Shown here: positions 41,471 to 49,817 of the stretch, piece by piece
Position numbering within the stretch: the first letter of the stretch is position 1
Layout: every line of letters starts with the position of its first letter
Assembly: GCA_012034765.1 (NCBI GenBank)
Contig: JAAUOU010000016.1
Span: forward strand, 1-49,817
Source: Pleurocapsaceae cyanobacterium CSU_1_1
Lineage (GTDB): Bacteria > Cyanobacteriota > Cyanobacteriia > Cyanobacteriales > Xenococcaceae
DNA: 49,817 nucleotides
Reading direction: 5' to 3'
Notes under the pieces: model-generated
Database searches by the model: none
The model's input: the letters and a program-made list of their open reading frames with translations, nothing else
What the model was told of the DNA's origin: nothing
Position numbers and translations under genes: made by a program

Positions 41471-42235
41471 TTAAACTTCATTAATACTGAGAATTTTTGC
41501 TCCAGTACGGTGTAAGTTCTTAATTTTGGCGTTTAACTGTTCGTAATTAACTTCATAGGTTTGGTTACTAAGGCGGTTAATCGAGCCAATACTAGCTTTA
41601 GTCGCCTTGATGCGGAAGCGTTTGTTGTTACTACCAGGAGTACCGCCAGAACTATTTTTGGGAAAGACAATTGGAGTAGGCTTATTGGCAGCTAAATCAG
41701 AGATTAACGTTGCTTTATTGGTAACACTATCACTACTAGCGTAGCCATTATATAAAGCGTAGGTACGATTAAAACCGACATTTAAGATAGTACGCTGATT
41801 ACTCTCTGTACGAGGACAAGGAATAGTGTTCTCGCCGTAAGCATTTAAGTATTCATCACTATCGATGTATGAATCAATTTCTGCTTCGTAACCCAAATTA
41901 TTATAAATCTGTACGTGCTGAGAAATTTCTGCTTGATCTAAAGGCGCACGCCCTAAAAAGTGTTTACAGTTCATTTCAATAAAACGATACTGTGAACAGG
42001 TTTCAAAAAATAAAGAACGATATAGTTCAGATTGTCCGATCGCTCTGACAAAACCACGCACAGTAAGATCGCCATTTCTAAATAGAGACTCGGCTGTTTC
42101 TAAAGTTTCGCCCTCTAGTAAATAGGCATTACCCAATACTTGTTTATAAGCTTGACGAATGATGATCTGAAAATCTTGGTTTGGTTGACGTTCTCGTAGT
42201 TCAACTGGATCTAAATCCGTTACCCAAAATGACAT
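41471..42235 (-). CDS. cpeE: CpeE, phycoerythrin-associated rod linker
   Basis: The 254-residue protein has a PBS_linker_poly domain (about 25-150) with Y-K-Q-V-L-G-N-A-Y, R-F-I-E-M-N-C-K-H-F-L-G-R-A-P and I-D-S-Y-I-D-S-D-E-Y, and a C-terminal CpcD domain (about 195-254) ending N-L-H-R-T-G-A-K-I-L-S-I. It joins phycoerythrin hexamers in rods. The third linker of the operon, 42 bp after cpeD; naming follows order and length, so C/D/E identities could be exchanged. Confidence 0.88.
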   Translation of the reverse strand: MSFWVTDLDPVELRERQPNQDFQIIIRQAYKQVLGNAYLLEGETLETAESLFRNGDLTVRGFVRAIGQSELYRSLFFETCSQYRFIEMNCKHFLGRAPLDQAEISQHVQIYNNLGYEAEIDSYIDSDEYLNAYGENTIPCPRTESNQRTILNVGFNRTYALYNGYASSDSVTNKATLISDLAANKPTPIVFPKNSSGGTPGSNNKRFRIKATKASIGSINRLSNQTYEVNYEQLNAKIKNLHRTGAKILSINEV

Positions 42236-42277
42236 GATTATACTCCTGAATATTATTATCTACTGGCTAAAAGACGT

Positions 42278-43042
42278 TTAAATCTCAGTAATGCTGACGA
42301 TTTTTGCTCCAGTGCGGTTAATGCGCTGAATCTGGGGAGTCATGCGATCGCCTGGGACAATATACTCTGTGTTACTAACACGGCGAGGAGCATCAAATTT
42401 AGAACCTTTAACCACAATTCTGAATTTTTTAGCAGTAGCATCTGGGGAAGGAGACATCCGTGCATTAGCGGTTGGACTCTTGGCAGCAGTGGCGCTATTG
42501 GTAGCTACGCTGTCTACTAAACGAGAATTTTTCTTAGCGCTATCTACTCCTGCAATACCTTGAAGTAAAGAAAGAGTACGGTTATAGTTAACCTGCTTTT
42601 GACCTACTGTGCTAGTAGCGCCCGTGTAGAAAGGAATAATGTTTTCACCAAATTTTTCGGTATATTCGACACTATCAATGTAAGAATCGATTTCCGCGTC
42701 ATAACCTTCATTGACACAGCGTTGAATATGTTCTGAAAGTTCTGCCTGATCTGCGGGCGCACGTCCCAACAGGTGCTTGAAGTTTAGCTCGACAAAACGA
42801 TAGGGCGCACAGCTTTCAAAATAACGAGCGCGATAAAAATTTGATTTGGCGACAGCGCGAACAAATTCTCTCAGGCTGATGCTGCCGTTACAAAACTGTG
42901 ATTCAGCACTTACCAGGCGCTCACTTTCCATCACATGAGGGTTACCTAACACTTGTTTATAGACTGCGCGAATAGCGATCGCTTTGTCATCAGCGCTACT
43001 ATTGCCTCGAATTTCAACGGGAGCATCTATTACAGCAACCAT
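42278..43042 (-). CDS. cpeD: CpeD, phycoerythrin-associated rod linker
   Basis: The 254-residue protein has the linker domain (Y-K-Q-V-L-G-N-P-H, R-F-V-E-L-N-F-K-H-L-L-G-R-A-P, about 28-150) and a CpcD domain (about 200-254, P-Q-I-Q-R-I-N-R-T-G-A-K-I-V-S-I). A Ser/Ala/Thr-rich hinge lies between. It starts 112 bp after cpeC. Ribosome site AGGAG is present before the ATG. Confidence 0.9.
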   Translation of the reverse strand: MVAVIDAPVEIRGNSSADDKAIAIRAVYKQVLGNPHVMESERLVSAESQFCNGSISLREFVRAVAKSNFYRARYFESCAPYRFVELNFKHLLGRAPADQAELSEHIQRCVNEGYDAEIDSYIDSVEYTEKFGENIIPFYTGATSTVGQKQVNYNRTLSLLQGIAGVDSAKKNSRLVDSVATNSATAAKSPTANARMSPSPDATAKKFRIVVKGSKFDAPRRVSNTEYIVPGDRMTPQIQRINRTGAKIVSITEI

Positions 43043-43154
43043 GTCTAATTTTCTCCTGAATTAATATTGATTTGTCAAATGAGCCACCCTTAAAAAAACT
43101 AAACCCAATCATCAGCTTTAGTCTTTAAGGGCAACGATAATTAAGAACCTTAAA

Positions 43155-44030
43155 CTAGTTTACAGGGGTAATACTAGCGATTTTGCCACCTTGTTTATGA
43201 ATACGCTGATATTCTTGGGATAGCTGCTCGTAAGGTACTAAATATACCTTGTTACTACGACGGAACTTGGATACGCGGTTAACAGCGCGAGAAGCATAAC
43301 CAGTTACTTCGATCCGATATACTTTGCCGTTTTCTCCTGCACCAGAACCTTGACGAGTGCGCGCACCCAAAGCAGGTTCTTGGAAAGACCAACCATCGCC
43401 AACAGCACCGCCAGAAGGAGGAATTACTGCCAGAGGAGTACCTTGAATTATGTTTTTGTTTAATACAGGGGTTTTTCCTGATAAACTACCTTTGAAGTCG
43501 CTGGAAGAAGCACCCCGGGCCAAAGCAAACATATGAGTGAATTCCACCATAGTTTGACCAGGACGACTCTTATATCCGCGATAAAAAGGCACAAAGTTTT
43601 CGCCATAGGCTTCTTGATATTCGTCACTATCAAGATAAGAATCGATTTCGGCTGACCAACCACCTTCATCCAGGATGGCGCTATGAGCTTTCATTTCGTC
43701 ATAGCCATTGGGCGCACGACCTAGAAAATGCTTAAAGTTCAGTTCGATGAAACGGTAGCGAGGACAAGTTTCAAAAAAACGAGAAACATAAGCATTAGAT
43801 TTGCCGATTTCTCTGACAAATTCTCTGACGCTTAGTTGTCCGAGTCTAAACTGAGACTCAGGAACAGTTGCTCTCTCACTTTCCATGATGTAAGCGTTGC
43901 CTAGTACCTGCCTGTAGACAGCACGGATAATGCTTTCTACTTCTTCTTCTGAACGACCAGGTATGTATTCAAAAGGAGGGGTATCTTCAAATAAGCCGAC
44001 ACCTAATTCAGATGCTGGTCCAAATGTCAT
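43155..44030 (-). CDS. cpeC: CpeC, phycoerythrin-associated rod linker
   Basis: The 291-residue protein is the longest linker of the operon. The PBS linker domain (about 35-165) shows Y-R-Q-V-L-G-N-A-Y-I-M-E and R-F-I-E-L-N-F-K-H-F-L-G-R-A-P; a glycine-rich hinge (G-A-R-T-R-Q-G-S-G-A-G) leads to the CpcD domain (about 235-290). It is the first gene of the operon and its length matches known CpeC. The 653 bp before it should hold the light-regulated promoter. Ribosome site AAGGAG precedes ATG 44030. Confidence 0.92.
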   Translation of the reverse strand: MTFGPASELGVGLFEDTPPFEYIPGRSEEEVESIIRAVYRQVLGNAYIMESERATVPESQFRLGQLSVREFVREIGKSNAYVSRFFETCPRYRFIELNFKHFLGRAPNGYDEMKAHSAILDEGGWSAEIDSYLDSDEYQEAYGENFVPFYRGYKSRPGQTMVEFTHMFALARGASSSDFKGSLSGKTPVLNKNIIQGTPLAVIPPSGGAVGDGWSFQEPALGARTRQGSGAGENGKVYRIEVTGYASRAVNRVSKFRRSNKVYLVPYEQLSQEYQRIHKQGGKIASITPVN

Positions 44031-44683
44031 TTAATAAATCTCCTTGATTTTAGGAATTAATTTTTTTACACACACAATGTATAGTCTTAGCCAGCCAAGA
44101 TTTAAATCAATAAGTATTGGCTGTAATGGATTAATACAAAGGTTTGAGGATGAGTTTATGTGTATACACAAACTCGACAAGCAGATCTAAGCTCAGATAT
44201 TATTTATCTACTGCTCGTTCAATGCTTGTCATGGCTTCATTTCCTGATAATGGGAAATAAACTTTTTCTGGCTAACTAAGTAAAAGCAAAGTAGGAAAAT
44301 ATTAAACAACCTATTTAACATTTCTTTACTTAACAGCTACTCAAGTTGTACGCCAACTTATTTAATTACAAATATTTTGGGATAGAGTCCTCAACTCAAG
44401 AATTCTAGCTCCATCATATTAAGGCACTGTGTAATACAGCGCTGTTTTTAGAGGTGTTTGATCTAAATCTCAAGTCTTAAAGACAAAATATAAAATCGAT
44501 CTTCTGTCACACCTAGCATGTATAAATCTCAGGCTAATTCAAGATCTGAATCGGCACAGAGTTTACAGTCTATTTATACAATGCTGTCAGAACCGATCCT
44601 ATCAAGTTTTGTAAAACTTAATGAGAACTACATGAACAATTGTGAAGCAATAAGAGTAGTATTTAACAAACTTCAGCTTTAAA
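44031..44683. promoter_or_regulatory. cpe operon upstream region with inverted repeat
   Basis: This 653-bp stretch has no gene. A 24-bp inverted repeat lies at 44152-44175, about 120 bp before cpeC: outer arms GAGTTT and AAACTC around the palindrome GTGTATACAC, with two unpaired nt. It is a good candidate for a regulator site or a leader hairpin. A small palindrome ACAGCGCTGT is at about 44438-44447. I did not see a clear copy of the published chromatic-adaptation boxes. Confidence 0.5.
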
Positions 44684-45241
44684 TTAGTTGAGAATCTTTT
44701 GCTCTACCCCAAAGCCAGCCAACAGGATATTTTTAAGTGGTTGTCCTTCATTAGGCTTGGCATAGTTAAGAATTCGTCGGATACGTAAAGTAGGGTTAGT
44801 TAGAGTAATAGAATCAACGGAAACCACGCGGGTATAGTTAGTAGTCATCAATAATTCTCTGGTTTCGGGATTAAAACTAAAGTGGGAAACAATTGGTCGA
44901 TCCTCTTCGTAGGCGCGATCGCGCAAATAATCTCCTTCTAGCAACATATTTGCCTCCGACTTGGGGACAAACATCAGATTAAGATTCTGTTTTTTCTCTT
45001 CCCCTTTTTCCGAAATCGTATAGAAACCTAAGTTAAACCCTGGTAAAGTCTCTAAATTATTTAGCTTTTCGTAAGCATTATCAGCTAGTACCTTGGCTTT
45101 TTGTTCGCTGGTTAGAGGCTGCACTTCAAAAGTAGTTTGCGATCGCTCAATTTCTTGATGAGTTAGATAATGATAAGTGCGGTCAGACTGCCAATTACCA
45201 ATACAGTCTGCAAAAAACTGTTCAAATACGGTAGTGTTCAT
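44684..45241 (-). CDS. Second CpcS/CpeS-family phycobiliprotein lyase
   Basis: The 185-residue protein starts F-F-A-D-C-I-G-N-W-Q-S-D-R-T-Y-H-Y-L-T (about 9-27), the CpcS/CpeS barrel entrance, and continues with H-F-S-F-N-P-E-T-R-E-L-L-M-T-T-N-Y and L-R-I-R-R-I-L-N-Y. It differs enough from CpeS to be another subclass (CpcU-, CpcV- or CpeU-like; not resolvable here). It probably attaches bilin to phycocyanin, allophycocyanin or a second phycoerythrin site. It follows the unknown 45275 gene by 33 bp and likely shares its transcript. Confidence 0.85.
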   Translation of the reverse strand: MNTTVFEQFFADCIGNWQSDRTYHYLTHQEIERSQTTFEVQPLTSEQKAKVLADNAYEKLNNLETLPGFNLGFYTISEKGEEKKQNLNLMFVPKSEANMLLEGDYLRDRAYEEDRPIVSHFSFNPETRELLMTTNYTRVVSVDSITLTNPTLRIRRILNYAKPNEGQPLKNILLAGFGVEQKILN

Positions 45242-45274
45242 TGGTGTATTTATAGAACTTAGAGAACAAAAAAA

Positions 45275-45808
45275 CTAATCTTTGAGCAATTCAATTTTGA
45301 AGATACCATCGCTAGGTTTAGAAGCGGTCATTTGTGACCAGGCTATTTCTTGTAGAAAAACATCAGATTGGATCGTTTCGACAACATCCACCCCCCATTC
45401 ACCTATTTGCAATGAATTAGGAGACATACTGGTAGCAGGAGTGGTTTTTCTGCCACCCAGAATCAAAGTATCAATAATAGCTTTAGAATCAGGCTGTTGA
45501 CTTTTTCTTTTACTTGTCAAAATATCTCCGCACATTTGACCAATCTCTTTTGGCTCAAATTGATCCGTAGGAAAGATTATTTCGACTATCCAGTGAGGAT
45601 TATCAATCAAGCCACACTTAATTTTTTCTTTGCCTTGTAGTCCATCAATAAATATTTGGGTAAACTCTTCTCTGTTTAACGCAGGCAGTTCATTATTGCG
45701 TAGATTGAAATTATGCGAGAGTAACATTCTCCCTGTAGATTGGTCGCTCACAATATTATATTTAAATATCTCTAAATCAAAGGCTATCTTCCAACATAAC
45801 AGAGACAC
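45275..45808 (-). CDS. Unknown protein cotranscribed with a bilin lyase
   Basis: Up to 177 residues, beginning at a GTG; the first 25 residues (L-L-C-W-K-I-A-F-D-L-E-I-F) are hydrophobic and an internal ATG before L-L-S-H-N-F gives 151. I recognise no family. It has mixed strands and helices, W-I-V-E-I-I-F-P-T-D, a polar loop R-K-S-Q-Q-P-D-S-K and G-G-R-K-T-T-P-A-T. It precedes the second lyase by 33 bp, so a role in phycobilisome assembly or bilin attachment is a reasonable guess from context alone. Confidence 0.6.
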   Translation of the reverse strand: MSLLCWKIAFDLEIFKYNIVSDQSTGRMLLSHNFNLRNNELPALNREEFTQIFIDGLQGKEKIKCGLIDNPHWIVEIIFPTDQFEPKEIGQMCGDILTSKRKSQQPDSKAIIDTLILGGRKTTPATSMSPNSLQIGEWGVDVVETIQSDVFLQEIAWSQMTASKPSDGIFKIELLKD

Positions 45809-45953
45809 GATCGCATTTTCTATCTAACCAAAGTTAGGTCTTGCTCAAGTTTGAGGTTTTTAATCAATTTAACTCTTAACTTTTGACTTTTATCGTTGTG
45901 TTAATCATACTCAGGTATATTTGAGTATTTATTTGCCATTACTGATCAAGTTT

Positions 45954-46622
45954 ATGTTTAAGTCTATTACTCACGTGATCTATGACATGGATGGATTGCT
46001 GTTAGACACAGAATCATTACATGAACAAGTCAATAGCGAAGTGGTTAATCGTTATGGCAAGACTTTTAATACAGCAGCAAAAATGGCGATCGCTGGAAGA
46101 TCAACTTTAGATTCAGCGAGGATTTTAGTCGATCTACTTCAGCTTCCCCTGACTGCAACGGAGTATTTAGTAGAGCGTAACAAGCTGCTTTATCCCTTAT
46201 ATAGCAGTGCCAAAGTTTTACCAGGAACAGTTGAACTAATCCAGCATCTAGCTAATCATCATATTCCCCAGGCGATCGCGTCTAGTTCTTCTCGCCATCA
46301 TTTTGAGATGAAAACTATCAATCATCAGCAATGGTTGAAGTTATTTAAAATTACTACTTTAGGAGATGATCCAGAGATTGAGTTGGGAAAACCAGCACCA
46401 GATATATTTTTACTGGCAGCCAAAAGATTAAAAGCTAATCCAGAACAGTGTTTAGTGTTTGAAGACTCGGTGGCGGGAATGCAGGCAGCGATCGCCGCAG
46501 GAATGTCTGTAGTGGTAATTCCCGATGCTGTCTTTGATTTTCGGTTGTTTGAAGCAGCAGATCAGATACTTGGATCGATGACTGAGTTTGACCCGCAAGA
46601 CTGGGGTTTACCAGGGTATTGA
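45954..46622 (+). CDS. HAD-superfamily phosphatase (beta-phosphoglucomutase/HDHD1-like)
   Basis: The start is placed at ATG 45954; the longer frame from TTG 45921 adds only a non-conserved leader. The 222-residue product has motif I Y-D-M-D-G-L-L-L-D-T-E (D11 nucleophile, D13), motif II S-S-S-S-R (about 106), motif III K-P-A-P-D-I-F (about 145) and motif IV F-E-D-S-V-A-G (about 168). A helical cap between motifs I and II makes it subfamily I. Pseudouridine-5'-phosphatase- or phosphosugar phosphatase-like activity is likely. Confidence 0.9.
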   Translation: MFKSITHVIYDMDGLLLDTESLHEQVNSEVVNRYGKTFNTAAKMAIAGRSTLDSARILVDLLQLPLTATEYLVERNKLLYPLYSSAKVLPGTVELIQHLANHHIPQAIASSSSRHHFEMKTINHQQWLKLFKITTLGDDPEIELGKPAPDIFLLAAKRLKANPEQCLVFEDSVAGMQAAIAAGMSVVVIPDAVFDFRLFEAADQILGSMTEFDPQDWGLPGY

Positions 46623-46627
46623 AGCAG

Positions 46628-46655
46628 TTACTGATTACTGATTACTAATTACTGA
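46628..46655. repeat. Heptamer tandem repeat (TTACTGA type)
   Basis: Four 7-nt units (TTACTGA, TTACTGA, TTACTAA, TTACTGA) right after the HAD stop codon. Confidence 0.85.
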
Positions 46656-46813
46656 TTATCTCGATGCAGTTAATCCGTGCTGATTTGTAATTACTGAATT
46701 AAAACATTGTACGCTTTTGAGCTTAAAAAAAAGTTTTAAAAAAGATCGGCATAATATTTGTTTACAATTAGTAAAGTTTGTTACTTCTATAAGAAATATT
46801 TTATTGATCTCTA

Positions 46814-47815
46814 ATGACTTTAATTCGTATCCCTCAATCGTGGTCAATATCAGAAAATCAAATTACTCCCCCAAGACTTTACTACAATCGCCGTAACTTT
46901 ATTAAAACTCTGATTGGTGCTGGTATCGGTGCTAGCCTGTTACCTCTGACTGGATGTCAAGGTAGCACATCAGGAATTGGCAAATCTGCCTCTGCGGTAG
47001 AGTTAGAAAAAAGTATTAACTTGCCAAAAATCGACTCACTTACTAAAAATCCTAATTTTCAGCAGGTAGATAGACCAATTGTTGCAGAAAAGGTCGCTGC
47101 ACAATACAACAATTTCTATGAATTTGGTGGAACCAAGAAAATTTGGCTAGATGCCCAAAAGCTACCCATAGAAAATTGGAAAGTAGAGGTGGCGGGGTTA
47201 GTTAAGAATCCTCGAACTTATGATCTGGATGATTTAAAACGAAAATTTCCCCCAGAAGAAAGAGTTTACCGTTTCCGCTGTGTGGAAGCTTGGTCAATGG
47301 TATTACCTTGGATTGGATTCCCGATGAAGGCTTTATTAGCAGACGTTGAACCCACTGCTAAGGCGAAGTTTGTTAGTTTCACCTCATTCTACGATCCTGA
47401 GATTACTAAAGGCCCTGGTTTCCATCTTGGCTCATTACCTTGGCCCTATACTGAGGGATTACGCATTGAAGAAATGGCTAACGATTTAGCTTTCTTTGCC
47501 ACGGGTATTTTTGGTCACGATTTACCCAAACAACACGGTGCGCCGTTACGCATGGTAACACCCTGGAAATATGGTTTTAAGGGAGCAAAATCGATTGTTA
47601 AGATTGAATTTTTAGCAGAACAACCTGCAACCTACTGGAATACCCTAGACCCTAACGAATATAAGTTTGAGGCTAACGTTAACCCTGATGTACCCCATCC
47701 TCGGTGGTCACAGGCAACAGAGAAGTTTATTAGCACAGGGCCTGGATTGTCTTGGGAAATTAAGGAAACATTGCCCTACAACGGTTATGGAGAATATGTC
47801 GCTAATTTATACTGA
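46814..47815 (+). CDS. msrP: MsrP (YedY), periplasmic methionine sulfoxide reductase, molybdopterin subunit
   Basis: The 333-residue protein has a twin-arginine signal Y-N-R-R-N-F-I-K-T-L-I-G-A-G (R26-R27) and possibly a lipobox-like L-T-G-C at 45-48. The molybdenum ligand is the Cys of R-F-R-C-V-E-A-W-S (about 156), and W-K-Y-G-F-K-G-A-K (about 255) is the conserved pterin-binding stretch. MsrP repairs oxidised methionines in exported proteins, with electrons from a heme protein MsrQ; no msrQ gene is in the window. It is intact and monocistronic. Confidence 0.93.
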   Translation: MTLIRIPQSWSISENQITPPRLYYNRRNFIKTLIGAGIGASLLPLTGCQGSTSGIGKSASAVELEKSINLPKIDSLTKNPNFQQVDRPIVAEKVAAQYNNFYEFGGTKKIWLDAQKLPIENWKVEVAGLVKNPRTYDLDDLKRKFPPEERVYRFRCVEAWSMVLPWIGFPMKALLADVEPTAKAKFVSFTSFYDPEITKGPGFHLGSLPWPYTEGLRIEEMANDLAFFATGIFGHDLPKQHGAPLRMVTPWKYGFKGAKSIVKIEFLAEQPATYWNTLDPNEYKFEANVNPDVPHPRWSQATEKFISTGPGLSWEIKETLPYNGYGEYVANLY

Positions 47816-47912
47816 CATGAGTTCGATGAGTCGCTTTCATCAAATGGTTTAGGTGCGGACACTATCAGCTTAAAACTCTCGCTTTCAATATAAATGCGGT
47901 TTAATTTGTCTT

Positions 47913-48296
47913 TTACAGTTTACTTGCCATCCGAAAAAACATAGCAAATCCGCCTAATACAACTACAACTAGTCCAACTAAAATACCGCGATTGGCAAAT
48001 TCGATATTACCAATTCGTTTATCTAATTGCTCTGTCTTAGTTTCTAGTGATTTTATATCGCCTTTTAGATCGGCTTGACTTATTTCTAATTTGTTAAGGC
48101 GCTCGTCTACCTTATCAAATCTTTGCTCAATTTTGTTTTCAAACCTGTCTAGCTTTTCCTCAATTTTGTTTTCTAGCCTGTCAATTTTGCTATCAAGCTT
48201 GTCTAACTTTTGGTCAATTTTGCTATCAAGCTTGTCTAACTTTTGATCGAGCTTACTTAGTATGCTGGCTACATCTTGCTCAATATTGATAGTCAT
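47913..48296 (-). CDS. Small coiled-coil protein with C-terminal membrane helix
   Basis: The 127-residue protein is built of heptad repeats (K-L-D-K-L-D-S-K-I-D-Q, twice, then L-E-N-K-I-E-E-K-L and similar) to about residue 100, followed by a membrane helix G-I-L-V-G-L-V-V-V-V-L-G-G-F-A-M-F-F. It resembles many short bacterial tail-anchored coiled-coil proteins of unknown role. The DNA of the first two repeats is nearly identical, so the unit count may vary. No operon partner. Confidence 0.7.
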   Translation of the reverse strand: MTINIEQDVASILSKLDQKLDKLDSKIDQKLDKLDSKIDRLENKIEEKLDRFENKIEQRFDKVDERLNKLEISQADLKGDIKSLETKTEQLDKRIGNIEFANRGILVGLVVVVLGGFAMFFRMASKL

Positions 48297-48412
48297 TTTC
48301 TTGTTTGTGGTGAATTAAGGCTATGTAAATTATTGAATATATTTTTAAGATAATTTTTGATTGCTATTAAATGTAAAAACATTGTATAAATATCATGATA
48401 ATCATTTAGTTT

Positions 48413-48445
48413 TAAAAAAATGAGTGGCTATAATTAACCACTCAT
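48413..48445 (-). terminator. Rho-independent terminator of the aldolase gene
   Basis: On the minus strand ATGAGTGG pairs with CCACTCAT (8 bp, 10-nt loop), followed by seven T. It lies about 42 bp past the aldolase stop codon. Confidence 0.9.
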
Positions 48446-48486
48446 CCAAAGATCGAATTCAGTTAAATTTATCTGCTATTAAAAGC

Positions 48487-49566
48487 TTATACAGAAACAG
48501 CTTTTTTGTTGCTAGTAGACAATTCGCCTTTAGCATATTTAGCAGCATAGTCATCCAAGGAAACTTGCTTGATTTTGCCAGCATTTCCAGCAGTACCAAA
48601 CGCTTCATAACGTCTGAGACAGACAGTTTTCATGTATGCAATGGAAGGCTTGAGGAAGTGGCGGGGGTCAAAATTGGAAGGATCTTTGAAAGCTGCTTCA
48701 CGAATAGCAGCAGTGATAGCCAAACGGTTATCCGTATCGATGTTAACTTTACGTACTCCGCTCTTAATCCCTTTTTGAATTTCTTCTACAGGTACACCAT
48801 AAGTTTCAGGAATTTTACCACCATTAGCATTAATAATATCGATCCACTCTTGGGGTACGGAAGATGAACCGTGCATTACCAAGTGAACGTTAGGTAAACG
48901 ACGGTGAATTTCTTCAATTCTGCTGATCGCGAGAATTTCGCCAGTAGGTTTGCGAGTAAATTTGTAAGCACCGTGACTAGTACCGATCGCCACTGCTAAA
49001 GCGTCTACCTGAGTGCGTTCTACGAATTCTACTGCTTCATCAGGATCGGTTAATAGTTGCTCTTTACTTAATGCACCTTCAAAACCGTGTCCATCTTCCG
49101 CTTCACCTTTACCAGTTTCTAATGAACCTAAACAACCTAGTTCACCTTCAACAGAAGCACCAACAGAGTGAGCTACTTTAACGACTTCTGCGGTAACATT
49201 AACGTTGTATTCAAAGCTGGCAGGAGTTTTGGCATCTGCTTCTAGAGAACCATCCATCATCACGCTAGTAAAGCCGTTGCGAATTGCTGAGTAGCAGGTT
49301 GCGGGGCTATTACCGTGATCCTGGTGCATAGCGATGGGAAGATGGGGATAGCTTTCTGCTGCTGCCATAACTAAGTGACGCAGGAAATTTTCGCCAGCAT
49401 ACTGACGCGCACCACGAGAAGCCTGCAAAATGACAGGACTGTCAGCTTCATTTGCAGCTTCCATAATGGAGATAATTTGCTCCATGTTGTTGACGTTGTA
49501 AGCAGGAATACCGTAGTTATTTTCAGCAGCGTGTTCTAAAAGCAAACGCATTGGGACGAGCGCCAT
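48487..49566 (-). CDS. fba: Class II fructose-bisphosphate aldolase, Calvin-cycle type
   Basis: The 359-residue protein has A-M-H-Q-D-H-G-N (about 79-86) with D83 catalytic and H84 a zinc ligand, E-G-E-L-G-C-L-G (about 140-147), G-T-S-H-G-A-Y and H-G-S-S-S for phosphate binding, and V-N-I-D-T-D-N-R. These are the class IIB features of cyanobacterial/Calvin-cycle aldolases (TIGR01521-like), which also split sedoheptulose bisphosphate. AGGGAGA precedes the ATG. The 251 bp upstream, to the window edge, hold its promoter and no other gene that I can see. Confidence 0.96.
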   Translation of the reverse strand: MALVPMRLLLEHAAENNYGIPAYNVNNMEQIISIMEAANEADSPVILQASRGARQYAGENFLRHLVMAAAESYPHLPIAMHQDHGNSPATCYSAIRNGFTSVMMDGSLEADAKTPASFEYNVNVTAEVVKVAHSVGASVEGELGCLGSLETGKGEAEDGHGFEGALSKEQLLTDPDEAVEFVERTQVDALAVAIGTSHGAYKFTRKPTGEILAISRIEEIHRRLPNVHLVMHGSSSVPQEWIDIINANGGKIPETYGVPVEEIQKGIKSGVRKVNIDTDNRLAITAAIREAAFKDPSNFDPRHFLKPSIAYMKTVCLRRYEAFGTAGNAGKIKQVSLDDYAAKYAKGELSTSNKKAVSV

Positions 49567-49817
49567 ATATATTCTCCCTAATTTATATTTTTGTCAAATA
49601 GATAAGTTTTTAAGAAATTTTAACTTCTTACTTGTCAATCTTAAGATATTTTTACATCTAGACTAATATAATTTGCTAGCAACTTTAAAATAACTTTTGG
49701 TTATAGCTAGTTTTGACCTAAATCTGGGAGTAAAATCGGTTAAATAATTGATTATTTTGGTTTGCTCTAAAAGCTTGAGACTATTGATGCAAATAGAATT
49801 ATCGCGTTCGAACTTTA

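Noticed and set aside
1-49817. tRNA, rRNA and riboswitch genes
   Set aside because: I found no cloverleaf, ribosomal or known riboswitch consensus by eye; a covariance-model scan would be needed to exclude small RNAs.

Overview
The window is chromosomal DNA from a phycoerythrin-producing cyanobacterium. Three things show this: dense copies of the HIP1 octamer GCGATCGC (about one per kb), a phycoerythrin linker/lyase operon (cpeC-cpeD-cpeE-cpcD-like-cpeS-cpeT-cpeR), and Calvin-cycle type class II aldolase. Heptameric tandem repeats of the kind common in cyanobacteria are scattered between genes. A Pleurocapsa-like or filamentous lineage fits, but I cannot name the genus from sequence alone.

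Layout. 0-7 kb: a transposase tail, an Alg14/Alg13-like (PssD/PssE-like) split glycosyltransferase pair, a STAS protein, and two large DUF4114-repeat proteins, one carrying a GH5 glycoside hydrolase; this looks like an exopolysaccharide or cell-surface module. 7-11 kb: a mobile-element scrapyard. A response-regulator receiver domain is fused in frame to the RuvC half of TnpB. The right end of that IS200/IS605 element cuts into a phytanoyl-CoA-dioxygenase-like gene. It is followed by an IS630 remnant carrying a 22-25 nt dispersed-repeat insertion, a tyrosine-recombinase remnant, and a RES/Xre-type toxin-antitoxin pair.

11.7-31.2 kb: an AraC-type regulator and a mostly co-directional metabolic island. 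It contains an alpha/beta hydrolase, an AGE-fold epimerase-like gene, two DJ-1/PfpI proteins, a benzoylformate-decarboxylase-like ThDP enzyme, SnoaL/NTF2-like proteins (five domains in four genes), a second alpha/beta hydrolase, a flavodoxin-like oxidoreductase, a 3-hydroxyisobutyrate-dehydrogenase-like reductase, a GMC oxidoreductase, a VOC protein, a GH13 alpha-glucan enzyme and an SMP-30 lactonase. I know of no described pathway with this gene set. Three of its genes carry single-base frameshifts (four events), two of them exactly at HIP1 octamers. Part of the island (about 20.0-24.9 kb) lacks HIP1 and looks richer in GC.

31.2-35.7 kb: a small helical protein and a zinc-ribbon/STAND-NTPase/WD40 protein that share a short G-x-N-V-G...F-x-P-V-Q motif. 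This resembles a paired amyloid-signalling effector and sensor. A second tyrosine-recombinase remnant follows.

35.7-49.8 kb: ordinary chromosome. It holds a family 2 glycosyltransferase, a secreted conserved protein, a DNA-binding-like/coiled-coil/membrane-anchored protein, the cpe operon, a second CpcS/CpeS-family lyase with an unknown partner, a HAD phosphatase, MsrP, a small coiled-coil membrane protein and fructose-bisphosphate aldolase with a clear terminator.
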